Assembly: GCA_964638635.1 (NCBI GenBank)
Contig: CAZXAQ010000001.1
Span: 57,272 to 121,271, forward strand
Length of the DNA: 64,000 bases
Source of the DNA: SZUA-430 sp964638635
GTDB taxonomy: Bacteria > Pseudomonadota > Alphaproteobacteria > Micropepsales > Micropepsaceae
Direction of reading: 5' to 3'
Part shown: in pieces, positions 35,448 to 44,580 of the stretch
How the letters are laid out: every line of letters begins with the position of its first letter
Position numbering within the stretch: the first letter of the stretch is position 1
Notes under the pieces: model-generated
Seen by the model: the letters and a program-made list of their open reading frames with translations, nothing else
The model's database searches: none
Told to the model about the DNA's origin: nothing
Position numbers and translations under genes: made by a program

Positions 35448-36958
35448 ACGACCGCACGCATACGGCAGTTCAGCGTGCACTCCACGGCTCACTGATCGAT
35501 CGCGCTCGGTGGGGACTTGGAGGTAGCCACACCGTTGTCACGTATCCGCCACTCGACTCGTTGGAGGATATTCGCGAGCCGAAGGTGATCGAAGAGTCGA
35601 TGCTGCCGGCGGAAGACCTGCACCTTTATCTGCACGTCGCATTCTGCGAGTACGTGTGCCATTTCTGTGCGTACGCAAAAACGCTTGCGCCCATAGGCGA
35701 CAGCAGACCGGAAGTGCTCGACTATATTGCCGCTCTAAGAAAAGAAATCGATCAGCGATCGCATGTCATAAGCGCATCGAACATCGCATCCATCTATATC
35801 GGCGGCGGCACACCTACCGTTTTGTCGGAGCACGCTCTCATGGGCTTGGTCGAGCATCTATTGGCCGTGACCAAGTCAATGCCCCAGCATTTCTGCGTGG
35901 AGACGAGTCCTCAGACACTCGCTTCGCCTGACGGAGTTCGAAAGCTTATCCGTCTGAAGTCCTGTGGCGTCACTCGCATCAGCGTTGGAGTTCAGACCTT
36001 TGACGATCGTCTGCTGCGTCGATATCGCGGGCATGGTCAGGATGCTCTGTTGCGCAGTCTCGATCAAATCCTGGGATTGGGGTTGGACGTCAATCTCGAT
36101 CTAATTCAGGACTTGCCCGATCAGAGTGCTCAGTCGATTGAGAACGACATTATCTGGCTTGGCCGCCTTAGGCCGCATCAGGTGACCTGGTACACACTGC
36201 GTCCCGAGGAGGAAGCTCCGTGGCACAAGCTTCTTGTGCGAGGCTCGCTGGCTGGCGTGCCCGACGCTGCAACAAGCGCCAATCGACGCGTGCACATCAA
36301 CCGGGCGATGAGGCAACTAGGATACGCGGCCAGGCCGGGAGGACGGTTTTTGCGCGATGCCGCCTCCGAGGACGTCTTCAAATCGGTGCGCGGACGCCTT
36401 GAACCCACGTTGTTAGGGATGGGCGCTTCAGCCTATTCCCACGGGTGGGGCTGGTTCTTCCGCAACGTGACGGATCACCGGATTCGAAACGGGATTCGCG
36501 AATACGTACATCGGATGATGACGGGAAGCTCGCCGATTTGGCAGGGCTCTCCTATCGACGAGTCGGAGCGTAAAGCGGGGGCGCGCGTGGTCGCATGTCG
36601 GACCGTCGTGCACGAACAGCTCGTGTCGGGAGATGATCCCGACGCGCAGATGGCGCGCGCGGTTGTGAATGCCCTTGCCGATGCGGGTTTGATGGAGAAA
36701 GGCGACGACGGATGGTCGCTGACAGAAGCCGGACGAGCGTTTGAGGAAGAAGTCGCCTCGCTATTCTATAGCGGCAAGGTTCGGGAACGGTTGCTGAAGG
36801 TGGGTAAGTACTGGGCTGCACAACCTGGCAGCGCGTCTGCGGCACTGTTGGGATTAGACCGTGCGTCAAAGATCGGAACGGATCTGAATCCGATTGTTGC
36901 CGGCGGAAAGGTGGCACGCCGACCGGCTATGTCTCGGACACCTCATGCAGCTCGATAA
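35444..36958 (+). CDS. HemN/HemW-like radical SAM protein
   Basis: A 504-aa protein. The 4Fe-4S motif is CEYVCHFC (C68, C72, C75) in LYLHVAFC, the HemN-type setting, followed by GGGTPT (about 120-125) and a TIM-barrel pattern (RISVGVQTFDDRLLRRYRG). HemN-like enzymes include coproporphyrinogen dehydrogenase, HemW, and class C radical SAM methyltransferases and cyclopropanases of natural-product pathways. Since the neighbours are not haem genes, a biosynthetic role is more likely. The C-terminal winged-helix-like region is present (GLMEKGDDGWSLTEAGRAF). The ATG overlaps the cupin stop. Confidence 0.85.
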   Translation: MNDRTHTAVQRALHGSLIDRARWGLGGSHTVVTYPPLDSLEDIREPKVIEESMLPAEDLHLYLHVAFCEYVCHFCAYAKTLAPIGDSRPEVLDYIAALRKEIDQRSHVISASNIASIYIGGGTPTVLSEHALMGLVEHLLAVTKSMPQHFCVETSPQTLASPDGVRKLIRLKSCGVTRISVGVQTFDDRLLRRYRGHGQDALLRSLDQILGLGLDVNLDLIQDLPDQSAQSIENDIIWLGRLRPHQVTWYTLRPEEEAPWHKLLVRGSLAGVPDAATSANRRVHINRAMRQLGYAARPGGRFLRDAASEDVFKSVRGRLEPTLLGMGASAYSHGWGWFFRNVTDHRIRNGIREYVHRMMTGSSPIWQGSPIDESERKAGARVVACRTVVHEQLVSGDDPDAQMARAVVNALADAGLMEKGDDGWSLTEAGRAFEEEVASLFYSGKVRERLLKVGKYWAAQPGSASAALLGLDRASKIGTDLNPIVAGGKVARRPAMSRTPHAAR

Positions 36959-37001
36959 CATCGCGGACTAAGAACACGCCAATCTCCCGACAGGAGCCCC
37001 A

Positions 37002-38405
37002 ATGACTAAGGCAGACACTTCCCAAGCGCGGCCCCTTCCACCGGTTCCTCGGCTTTCGCCGACTGTATTCGGCGCCACGGCGATTTTTACTGCGTTGGCC
37101 ATCGGATCAGGGGAAATCATGTTCTGGCCGGCATTGGTGCTCAGCAACGGGGCCGGTGTTCTCTGGATAGCGATCGCCGCTGTCGCGCTCCAATGGCTCG
37201 TAAACGTCGAAATCGCTCGCTATAGTCTCGCCACCGGGGAATCCATGGTCGTCGGAGTCGCACGGCGCGCACCATGGCTGGGAGTCGTTCTCCTGCTTGG
37301 GGCCACGATTCCTTGGATCTGGCCCGGCTGGATTCGCTCAGGCGCTCAGCTTGCCGCCGCGGTCCTCCATGAGCACGAGCCTTACGTCTCGGCGGCCATG
37401 CTCGCGTCTTGCACATTAATTCTGTCTTTGCCGAACCGGGTCTATGCGCTTGTCGAATTTCTTCAGTCCGTAATGCTGCTCGGAATTCTGCTTGGCGTCG
37501 TGGCATTGTTCGCCATCGTCGCGTCTTCGCAGGGCGGCATCGATCAGTTCGTTGCCGCGTTCTTGAATTTCGACGGCGCACAAAGATCGCTGACCGACCT
37601 GGCGGGCAAGGAAGACACGGCGTACTTCGCGCTGCTCGGTGGGGTGGTGTTTGCCGGTGCCGGCGGCATTCTGAACATTGGATATGGGCTCCTAATCTGC
37701 GAGAAGGGGTTCGGTATGGGCGCCTACTCACCCAAGGTGACCGGCCTTCTCCGCAGCGGCGGCCTTGACAGTGACGACGGCCCCCTTGAGTTGGAAGACA
37801 GTTCGTCGAACAGAGCGACATGGCGTCAGTGGCTGCGTCTCGTTCGGGCAGAGCATCTCATTCTCTTCTTCGGCGGCAACGTCGCGTCGATCATCTTTCT
37901 CTCTGCAATTTTCTTCATGCTCTTCGCCGGGGTGGATTCGGGCGCTAGCGGCGTATCGCTTCTCGTCAGCGTGTTCGAGCGGATGGGAACTATCTACGGG
38001 CAGCCCGTTGCAGTCCTGTTCGCAACCGTGGGCGTTCTTGTGTTCTATACTTCCGCGCTCGGCATTCTCGATTTCACGTCGCGAATTGCCGCGAGCATCC
38101 TTCGGACGTTGATAGGCCAAGGTGGGCCCACGGTCAGCACGTGGTTTCACATCGCCGTTTGGGTGCAGACGGCGAGTGCGGCAGCCTTGATCTTCATCGA
38201 CCCTCGTCAGCCGTTCTGGTTGCTGGTGACAAGCGCAGTTCTGAACACGCTCGTCATGGCGGTCTACGCATGGGCCATAGTCTGGCTCAATCACGTGTCG
38301 CTGCCTGCGTTTGCGAGAGCGCCGATGCTGATCGGTGCGGCCCTGATCGCCGCAGGCGCTCTCTATGCTTCGATCTTCGCGTTCACGCTCTCTAAGCTTT
38401 GGTAG
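37002..38405 (+). CDS. Nramp-related membrane transporter
   Basis: A 467-aa integral membrane protein with about 11 hydrophobic helices. In the first helix the canonical Nramp metal-binding DPGN is replaced by GSGE (LAIGSGEIMFWP), as in the divergent Nramp-related branch, so transport of a divalent metal cannot be assumed. A hydrophilic loop near residues 245-270 separates the halves. AGGAG lies at a good distance from the ATG and the gene follows the radical SAM gene by 43 bp, so it probably belongs to the same operon. It could move the product, a precursor or a metal. Confidence 0.75.
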   Translation: MTKADTSQARPLPPVPRLSPTVFGATAIFTALAIGSGEIMFWPALVLSNGAGVLWIAIAAVALQWLVNVEIARYSLATGESMVVGVARRAPWLGVVLLLGATIPWIWPGWIRSGAQLAAAVLHEHEPYVSAAMLASCTLILSLPNRVYALVEFLQSVMLLGILLGVVALFAIVASSQGGIDQFVAAFLNFDGAQRSLTDLAGKEDTAYFALLGGVVFAGAGGILNIGYGLLICEKGFGMGAYSPKVTGLLRSGGLDSDDGPLELEDSSSNRATWRQWLRLVRAEHLILFFGGNVASIIFLSAIFFMLFAGVDSGASGVSLLVSVFERMGTIYGQPVAVLFATVGVLVFYTSALGILDFTSRIAASILRTLIGQGGPTVSTWFHIAVWVQTASAAALIFIDPRQPFWLLVTSAVLNTLVMAVYAWAIVWLNHVSLPAFARAPMLIGAALIAAGALYASIFAFTLSKLW

Positions 38406-38764
38406 CCGGTCGCCGCCGCAAGCATTCCGTAGCGAACGGCAGTGGAAGCGAGCCTCTGACGACTCGCCGGAAGACGGCACCGATCGCTTATTGGGTGCTC
38501 TATGGCGGGGCGTCGTGTCCATCCTGATGAGTTGAATTTGGGGAACGCGCGGCGCGACGCCTCCGGACATCATGCCCTGCACAATCGGGTTTTAAAGACC
38601 CGAGCACGCGATCCCTTCTAGTACTGCGTTAGCTCCTGCTCGACGAGCGCGGAGCGTCACTCCGGTTAAAGCTGGCGCATCGTCGCCCCTTCTATCGAAA
38701 TGACGGTAGCGATCATCCGGCGCAAGGCGCCGGCGCGCTGCCAGTCTTTGAGATCGGAAACATT
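38406..38764. other. Gene-free stretch within the cluster
   Basis: About 359 bp with no supported frame. It may hold a separate promoter for the oxygenase/AlaX pair. I see no other structure. Confidence 0.4.
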
Positions 38765-39859
38765 ATGGAGCAACGCTCAAACGTGGTCGGCATCCGCCGA
38801 CTCGAAGCCGTCGAACTCGACGACGACCTTCAAGAATTGAGAACCGTACGTGTGTCAAGCGAAACGGCGAGAGTGATTTCGATTCTATCGCGCGAGATCG
38901 CGACCCTCGGCGGACCGGATGCGACCGGCGCTCAGTCGTTGAGCGCAGCGGTCGCACACACGGTCTACGCGACACTGGATGCAGAACAAGCGTCGATCAT
39001 CGACGCCTACCGGCGGGGAGAGATCGCAGCAGTCGTGTTCGAAGACTTGGACCCGTTGGACGACGATCTCGTCCCGGACGTGTTGCCGCCGCACGACACG
39101 CTGCAAGCGGATACTGGGACTATCCAGCTTGCCGCCAGGAGCCAGCTGCTCCTGTCTTTGGTCGCACAACGCGCGTTCGCCTACGACATCGAGAATGCGG
39201 GGAAGGTCGTGCGTCTGGTCGCCGACTTCACCTCGCGCCATGCGACTGAGCGCAGCGTCCACCCGACGCCGGAGGTTTCTCGTTCGTCGCACAGCGGCGC
39301 CAATTTGGGTGCGCATACAGAGGGCCCGTATTTTTCGACGCAGCGCGTTGTGGGCACGCATTCGCCGGCGCCGTCATCGTTGATCCTGACGGCGCGATGG
39401 AATCCGGCGGAGGAGCCCACGGCGATCATGCCGCTGAGTCCGCTGTTGGAAGCGTTGAACGGCGCGGAGGCACTCGCTCTAAGCCGGCCGACGTTCCATT
39501 TCTCGGTCAGCGACTCTTACCCGGAGGGCACCGATACGCCCGAAAACGTGCCGTTGCTCGATTTCAGCCCCGAGGGCGTGCCGTTCATTCGTATGAACAT
39601 GCATCGGGCGCGCCCTTCGCACGGCGCACCGTCCTCGTCTCGGCGCGCGTTCAGCAAGTTCAGCAAGGCGATCGCGACTGCCGTCACGACGAAGATCACG
39701 CTCAACCCGCGAAAGACGCTGCTGATCAACAATAGGCAGTGCATGCACGGTCGCGACGCCATTGAGGACGGTCGACGGCTTCTCATTCGGCTTTTCGGTT
39801 ACGACCTCGGCGTCCGCGCCGTGGCCGTCCAATCCGACCCTCTCGTCGTTCGGGGCTAG
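38765..39859 (+). CDS. VioC/clavaminate-synthase-like Fe(II)/2-oxoglutarate oxygenase
   Basis: A 364-aa protein. The HxE iron motif is GAHTEGPYF (H184, E186), the distal His is in NNRQCMHGR (H328), and the 2-oxoglutarate-binding Arg is probably in DGRRLLIRLFG about 10 residues later. The HxE rather than HxD motif and the HGR spacing match the clavaminate synthase/VioC/AsnO group, which hydroxylates free or tethered amino acids. Start at ATG 38765; no strong ribosome site. It lies 7 bp upstream of an AlaX-like gene, so substrate and editing protein may be linked. The substrate is unknown. Confidence 0.8.
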   Translation: MEQRSNVVGIRRLEAVELDDDLQELRTVRVSSETARVISILSREIATLGGPDATGAQSLSAAVAHTVYATLDAEQASIIDAYRRGEIAAVVFEDLDPLDDDLVPDVLPPHDTLQADTGTIQLAARSQLLLSLVAQRAFAYDIENAGKVVRLVADFTSRHATERSVHPTPEVSRSSHSGANLGAHTEGPYFSTQRVVGTHSPAPSSLILTARWNPAEEPTAIMPLSPLLEALNGAEALALSRPTFHFSVSDSYPEGTDTPENVPLLDFSPEGVPFIRMNMHRARPSHGAPSSSRRAFSKFSKAIATAVTTKITLNPRKTLLINNRQCMHGRDAIEDGRRLLIRLFGYDLGVRAVAVQSDPLVVRG

Positions 39860-39866
39860 ACTTCAA

Positions 39867-40649
39867 ATGGTTCAGAATCTCTATCTGATCGATCCGCAGT
39901 TGGTGACGCTCGAAACGGAGGTCGCCGATATTCGACAAGCTCCGGGCGGCAACGCGCTGGTCGCTCTGCGTCAGACCATCGTGCGTCCCGCTGGCGGCGG
40001 CCAGCCGGCCGACCGTGCCTCGCTCGTTATCGACGGTTGCCGGCACACGATCACCTCGATGCAGAAAGCCGACGGAAAGACGTGGCTGGCGTCACCAACG
40101 TTGCCCGCCGGGCTCTATCGGGGCGCGCCGGTAACCTGCAACATCAACGAAGTGCGAAGGCATCGCCTGACGCGCTGCCACAGCCTCATCCACCTGGTTA
40201 TGGCGGCGCTGCGGTGGCTCATACCCGGTTATGAGAGTCGCGGCGCCGAAATCGACGAAGACGAGCGAACCTGCCGCCTTTGGTTCGCGGCAGAAAAATT
40301 CCATCCGGTCGACGACCTCTCCAAGGTCGATCGGTATGCACGTTCACTTGTCGCACAGAACTTGGCGATCACAGTGACCAACGTCAAATCGGTTGATACG
40401 GCGAAGTCGTTGTATCCGCACTGGCGGGTGGACCCCGCGCTCGAGCTCATCGGCAAAGTCAGGGTGATCGAGATCGCTGGCGGCATCGATGCGAACCCCT
40501 GCTCGGGCACGCACTGTTCCAACACCAGTGAAATCGGGCCCTATAGCCTGGGGCCGCTCCAGCGCCGCGTCGACGGTACGTGTTTCGAACTCATCGCTGT
40601 TCGAGAAGAGACTTGGCAGTATTGGTACGGCGAGGGCGTCGGGGATTGA
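39867..40649 (+). CDS. AlaX-like trans-acting tRNA editing protein
   Basis: A 260-aa protein from ATG 39867 (a start at 39762 lies inside the previous gene). PAGGGQPAD (41-49) corresponds to the conserved SGGQPxD segment of AlaRS/AlaX editing domains. The four zinc ligands are all present: HSLIH (H105, H109) and CSGTH (C212, H216). AlaX proteins hydrolyse Ser or Gly wrongly attached to tRNA-Ala. Here the gene sits in a biosynthetic cluster, so it may clear a non-standard amino acid from tRNA as self-protection; that part is inference. It is coupled to the oxygenase by a 7-bp spacing. Confidence 0.82.
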   Translation: MVQNLYLIDPQLVTLETEVADIRQAPGGNALVALRQTIVRPAGGGQPADRASLVIDGCRHTITSMQKADGKTWLASPTLPAGLYRGAPVTCNINEVRRHRLTRCHSLIHLVMAALRWLIPGYESRGAEIDEDERTCRLWFAAEKFHPVDDLSKVDRYARSLVAQNLAITVTNVKSVDTAKSLYPHWRVDPALELIGKVRVIEIAGGIDANPCSGTHCSNTSEIGPYSLGPLQRRVDGTCFELIAVREETWQYWYGEGVGD

Positions 40650-41035
40650 CCGGCTGGGGTTGCACGATGCTCGGTGCTCGCCTTCGGGCGCAGCAATCCC
40701 TCGTTGTCAGCGCTGCCGAAAACACTGGCAGGCAGTCCGTAACCTTCGAGGCCGCTGACGCCGCTGTAAGAATCGCGCGGCTGTCTTCGCGCACCTCGCC
40801 GACAGAGTCCGCGTGCCGGACGGTCGGAGCACCAGTTGATGGCGGCGCAGACGGGCGTCTCGGTCATCTCGGCGGCAAGCTCCGCGGGCGCATGAGACTT
40901 AGCCCAACGGCTTGATCGCGGCTCAGCCGCGACGCACGCCCCGTGCAACGGCTAAGCTCAAGCAGTTGATCGACTCGAACGTCGCTTGTGGCAGCGGAAC
41001 GTGTACGGTCGGTGAGACGATCTGCCGAAACAAGC
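40650..41035. other. Gene-free stretch between the cluster and the integrase
   Basis: About 386 bp; convergent gene ends on both sides. Short frames here do not look like proteins. I see no attachment site by eye. Confidence 0.4.
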
Positions 41036-42001
41036 TCAAATGAGCTTGACGAGAGTCGGACGCACATATGCGCCAAGGGCTTGAATCGACCGATGTCCGG
41101 TTTGCCGGGCGATGAGGGTTGCATCAACGCCAGATAACGCTGCATTTGTGGCGAACCCCGCTCGCAATGAGTGTCCGCTAAAACGGCCATATAGTCCCGC
41201 ACGATGCGCCCAATGCTGGACGGCGCGTGCGACAGTTCGATCCGACATTCGTCGTCCGGAAGGTGTGATGAACGTTGGCTCGACGACGTTCGCGCCCTTT
41301 GCAACGCGTGCCCATGCGCGCATTGCCCCGGCGGGACAGAGCGCGTCAGTTCTCGCAGGAACAAAGACTTGCCGTCCTCTTCCCGTCTGGTCGGTCTTGG
41401 AGCGACTGATCGAGAGCAACAGACCGTCCGGTCGTTCTTCGATGTCCCGCCATTCGAGCGCGGCAATCTCGGATCGCCGCAAGGCAGCAAAGAATCCTAC
41501 TAACAACAACGCTCGATCTCGAAGCGCACGGATGCTTCCATCCATTTCGCCGCAAATCCTGCTGAGGTCAGGGAGTAACAGCGGCGTCGCTTGGCGCGGT
41601 GTAGTTTCGTGACGGCGGACGATACCCCGCATCAGGCGTGCGATCAGGTCTGATTTCGTCGGGTCCTCGACGTGGCCTGCATGCGCATCAGCGAGAGCGG
41701 CGAGCCGCCGCCTGAGCGTGCGCGCGTTAAGCACCTTGGTGTGCGCTGCGAGGTAGCACGCGATCTCGTCGCGCGAACTTGGGATCCTGCCGCCCCATTC
41801 ACGAAAGTGCTTCAGGTCGGCTGCGTATGCGCGGCGGGTGTTGTCCGAGTGCGCCGCCAGCAGATACTCGGCGACACTTGGATCAAGGCTGGCGCCTGCG
41901 TTATGCAATCGATTGCGATCGGCCAACTGTTGGCCACGGTCCGATAATGTTCGTTTATCGGACACGGGGTTAAGGACGTGATCCTCGGCTTCGCCGGTCA
42001 T
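41036..42001 (-). CDS. Tyrosine recombinase/integrase
   Basis: A 321-aa protein. The SAM-like N-terminal core-binding domain contains SDNTRRAYAADLKHF. The catalytic set is Arg in ALRRSEIAALEW, HxxR in GHSLRAG, His in TGHRSIQALG and the nucleophile Tyr in GAYVRP near the C-terminus. All are in order, so it should be active. The ATG at 42001 overlaps the stop of the upstream RarA-C-like gene (ATGA). A 27-bp palindrome lies inside its 5' coding part (41938-41964). Confidence 0.88.
   Translation of the reverse strand: MTGEAEDHVLNPVSDKRTLSDRGQQLADRNRLHNAGASLDPSVAEYLLAAHSDNTRRAYAADLKHFREWGGRIPSSRDEIACYLAAHTKVLNARTLRRRLAALADAHAGHVEDPTKSDLIARLMRGIVRRHETTPRQATPLLLPDLSRICGEMDGSIRALRDRALLLVGFFAALRRSEIAALEWRDIEERPDGLLLSISRSKTDQTGRGRQVFVPARTDALCPAGAMRAWARVAKGANVVEPTFITPSGRRMSDRTVARAVQHWAHRAGLYGRFSGHSLRAGFATNAALSGVDATLIARQTGHRSIQALGAYVRPTLVKLI
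41938..41964. repeat. 27-bp imperfect palindrome, copy 2
   Basis: Perfect 9-base arms GTCCGATAA (41939-41947) and TTATCGGAC (41955-41963) around a 7-nt spacer, inside the integrase gene 38-64 bp from its start. Read on the minus strand it matches the copy at 20723-20749 at 23 of 27 positions. Confidence 0.6.
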
Positions 42002-43107
42002 TCGGCACCCCGTTCGCGACTGGGCTGGGTTGTTTTCAGAGCCTCTTTCCAGGCAGCGATCCTTGCCGGCTGGAGGGCCAGGATGTTTGCGTCGATCCAC
42101 TCGCGGATTTCGTCGTGGCGCCTTGGTGGAAGCCCGGTCGAGGTCAGGTCGGCGGCGTGGGCTCTAACCCGGAGCCGTTCGCCTGCGGGCCAGGTCAGCC
42201 GGTTGGCCAGAACCGCGGCCTCCCCGTTCCAGAGCGCCATAGCGACTTGGGTGGCAGTATAGGAGGGTCGTCTCAGGAACGACCCTATCCAGAGTCCGAC
42301 CGCGCGGCGGCCAACGCGGGTGTGCAGGGGATCGAAAGCGTAGTCGGGGATACCGCCGATGTCGTGGTGGCGCAGGGCTTGAGTCTCGGTCCCAACCCGA
42401 CAACCTTCTTTCCGCCAAACGAGCCAAAGCAACGGCAACACTAGAGCTAGCCGATCGCGGTTACGAGCTTCGTGTAGGCTACAGGCGTCGATCAGGGTTT
42501 CGGGGACGCCGATTTCACGCAAGCGCCTGAGGAGATCGACAAGAGCGAGTGGATCCGGCGAACCGTCGCCGCCTACTATTATCGAGGCCACGAAAACCCG
42601 CTCGTCGAGCTGATTGTCACAGTTGGCCACGAAATCGATCCGCCTGCGCCGCGATTGCCGCGCAAGTTCCTTGGACCGCCCAGGCGTAGGCGGATCGTAC
42701 CTCAAGACAGAAAGTGCATGGTCTGCGCTTCGGTCCTTGATGGCGCAACAGGCACTGGTCAGGACCACGTCAAGCGCGTGTGCGTCACCACCGACTTGTC
42801 GCCGCCACTGAGGGCTCCTGGCGACAACAACGACCTCGGCGGCTAGATTTGGATCGCCAAGGCCGACATCTTCGAGCGCCACCACCGCGAGTCGGTGCCA
42901 CAGGCGGCGCGGATCCCTCCGCAGCATCTCGTGACCGGCGCGTCTGGCGGTTCCGAGGTCGTTTCGCCGAATGGCCTTCTGTAGCGCCGAGGCCAATAGG
43001 TAACCGTCTACGCAAGGAGCGACTGTTTCAGGAGGCGGGTGAGCGTTTGCTAGCTTGTAGGCGTCGCGACGTGCGTCGAGCAGACGATCAAGGGCGGTGG
43101 GAAGCAT
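41998..43107 (-). CDS. RarA/MgsA C-terminal-domain-like protein
   Basis: A 369-aa protein. Residues about 35-100 (DGYLLASALQKAIRRND, then RLAVVALEDVGLGDPNLA) resemble the C-terminal helical domain of the clamp-loader-like ATPase RarA/MgsA, but there is no Walker A/B motif, so the ATPase part is absent. The rest is unassigned. The 4-bp overlap with the integrase downstream makes this a coupled mobile-element pair. The role is unknown; help with replication forks or recombination is a reasonable guess. Confidence 0.65.
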   Translation of the reverse strand: MLPTALDRLLDARRDAYKLANAHPPPETVAPCVDGYLLASALQKAIRRNDLGTARRAGHEMLRRDPRRLWHRLAVVALEDVGLGDPNLAAEVVVVARSPQWRRQVGGDAHALDVVLTSACCAIKDRSADHALSVLRYDPPTPGRSKELARQSRRRRIDFVANCDNQLDERVFVASIIVGGDGSPDPLALVDLLRRLREIGVPETLIDACSLHEARNRDRLALVLPLLWLVWRKEGCRVGTETQALRHHDIGGIPDYAFDPLHTRVGRRAVGLWIGSFLRRPSYTATQVAMALWNGEAAVLANRLTWPAGERLRVRAHAADLTSTGLPPRRHDEIREWIDANILALQPARIAAWKEALKTTQPSRERGAE

Positions 43108-43284
43108 ATCGGGTCTCCGGATTTTGGGACCCGATCAATCGTAGCTTGAACCTACTTGCAGGGAAGCAAAAGCCGAAGAAATACGAATTGAACTCGACGC
43201 AGCGCAACCTACTCCCTGCAACCAATTGCGATGGTGGAAGAGCGGTGGCAATACAGCGGCGGAACAGAACTCTAGGAAGGCGTG

Positions 43285-43944
43285 ATGGGAATTCGAGACC
43301 AAGAGAACCAACTTTTTGCGGAGTGGAGTCGCGACCGCGAAGGGTTCATCTACGATGGATTGGTCGACGAGGCGGCATACATCTCAAGCCGACCAAAGCT
43401 GTTGTTCGTACTCAAGGAAGCGAATGATCCAAGCGGTAGCTCTTGGGACCTGAGAGAGTTCGTTCGAGAGGGCGCGCGACCGCAATCATGGGACACTGTC
43501 ACAAGATGGGTCGAAGCGATCCGCAAACTGCCAACGGAACTACCGTGGTCCAACTTGTCAGAGATTACGAAGGATCGACGACAAAATGCTCTGCGAAGTA
43601 TCTGTGCGATGAATATCAATAAGCGAGCGGGGGGACACACATCGAACCCGGCTACCCTTTGGCAAGCGGCGAACACCGACCGAGCAATGATCAAAAGACA
43701 GCTTGCCATCTACGACGCAGACCTCGTGATTTGCTGTGGTACGACTGACCTGCTTCAGCTAGTGATCGGCGATGAAACCCCGTTAGTATGGCGCGAAACA
43801 TCGCGGGGAGTTCGATTTTTCGAACAATCACCGTCCAAGTTCGTCATCTCATATTCCCATCCCACGGCGCGCATCGCATCAAATATCCTCCACTACGGAA
43901 TCGTTGATGCGGTTCGCGAGATACTTCACCCAAGGCAGTTCTAG
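43285..43944 (+). CDS. Uracil-DNA-glycosylase-like superfamily protein
   Basis: A 219-aa protein. The fold-defining strands look present: KLLFVLKEANDP (about residues 38-49), then SICAMNINK near 112, and a final SHPTAR near 195. This is a weak resemblance to the uracil-DNA glycosylase fold, with no confident catalytic pocket. AGGAAGG sits 5 nt before the ATG at 43285. It is lower in GC than the surroundings and is likely cargo of the accessory segment. Confidence 0.5.
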   Translation: MGIRDQENQLFAEWSRDREGFIYDGLVDEAAYISSRPKLLFVLKEANDPSGSSWDLREFVREGARPQSWDTVTRWVEAIRKLPTELPWSNLSEITKDRRQNALRSICAMNINKRAGGHTSNPATLWQAANTDRAMIKRQLAIYDADLVICCGTTDLLQLVIGDETPLVWRETSRGVRFFEQSPSKFVISYSHPTARIASNILHYGIVDAVREILHPRQF

Positions 43945-44177
43945 ATTTGAGCGTCGGTAAGTTGGAACTCCATTCGGATACCGAGGCGTCGGGTGATCGC
44001 GCCGCCATGGAGCGTCGATGGACAAAGGGATCAGCGAAGGAAAGATGCTGCATATGAAGGAACATCGGCGCGGTCGCTGGACAGGCGTGAATTACGGACT
44101 CTTATCAGAGACTTAGCGGAACGAGTCTGCGTGACGTGGCGAACCGCATTTTACAAATGTTCCTTCGCGCAACCGGC

Positions 44178-44570
44178 CTAATCAACGCCCCTATAGGCTC
44201 TGAGAATCGCACACCTCTTCCGGAGGCCGGCCGTCAGTTCCTCGAGGCTGTGTCGCGGGTTGGTGCCGTACTCGCGGGCGTAGTGCGGCGGCAAGAAACC
44301 AACGTCTAGCCCAAGGTGCTCTAGTCGCTTTACAGCCCGGCGGAAGGAGCTCTTGTTCCAGGGTTTGCCGTTCGGCGCAGTGATGTTGGTGAAAACATTG
44401 AGGTCGTTGATAAACTGCCACGACGCTGTTGCTCCACTTCGTCGCGACTTGCGCAATACAGGAAGGATCGCCTTGACCTTCTTGTCATACGCTTTCATCC
44501 GAGCCCGCGTTGCGGCACGGGTTCGGTTCGGTGTGGACCCTTCGGTTACAGCCGTACCATAAGGACGCAT
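44178..44570 (-). CDS. Small hypothetical protein, possibly recombinase HTH-like
   Basis: A 130-aa protein, basic. The middle (INDLNVFTNITAPNGKPW, then FRRAVKRLEHLGLD) is laid out like the helix-turn-helix tail of serine recombinases, but with no catalytic domain. It follows the 44581-45021 gene by 10 bp in the same direction and probably belongs to the same unit. No function known. Confidence 0.45.
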   Translation of the reverse strand: MRPYGTAVTEGSTPNRTRAATRARMKAYDKKVKAILPVLRKSRRSGATASWQFINDLNVFTNITAPNGKPWNKSSFRRAVKRLEHLGLDVGFLPPHYAREYGTNPRHSLEELTAGLRKRCAILRAYRGVD

Positions 44571-44580
44571 TGCCCCCTCC

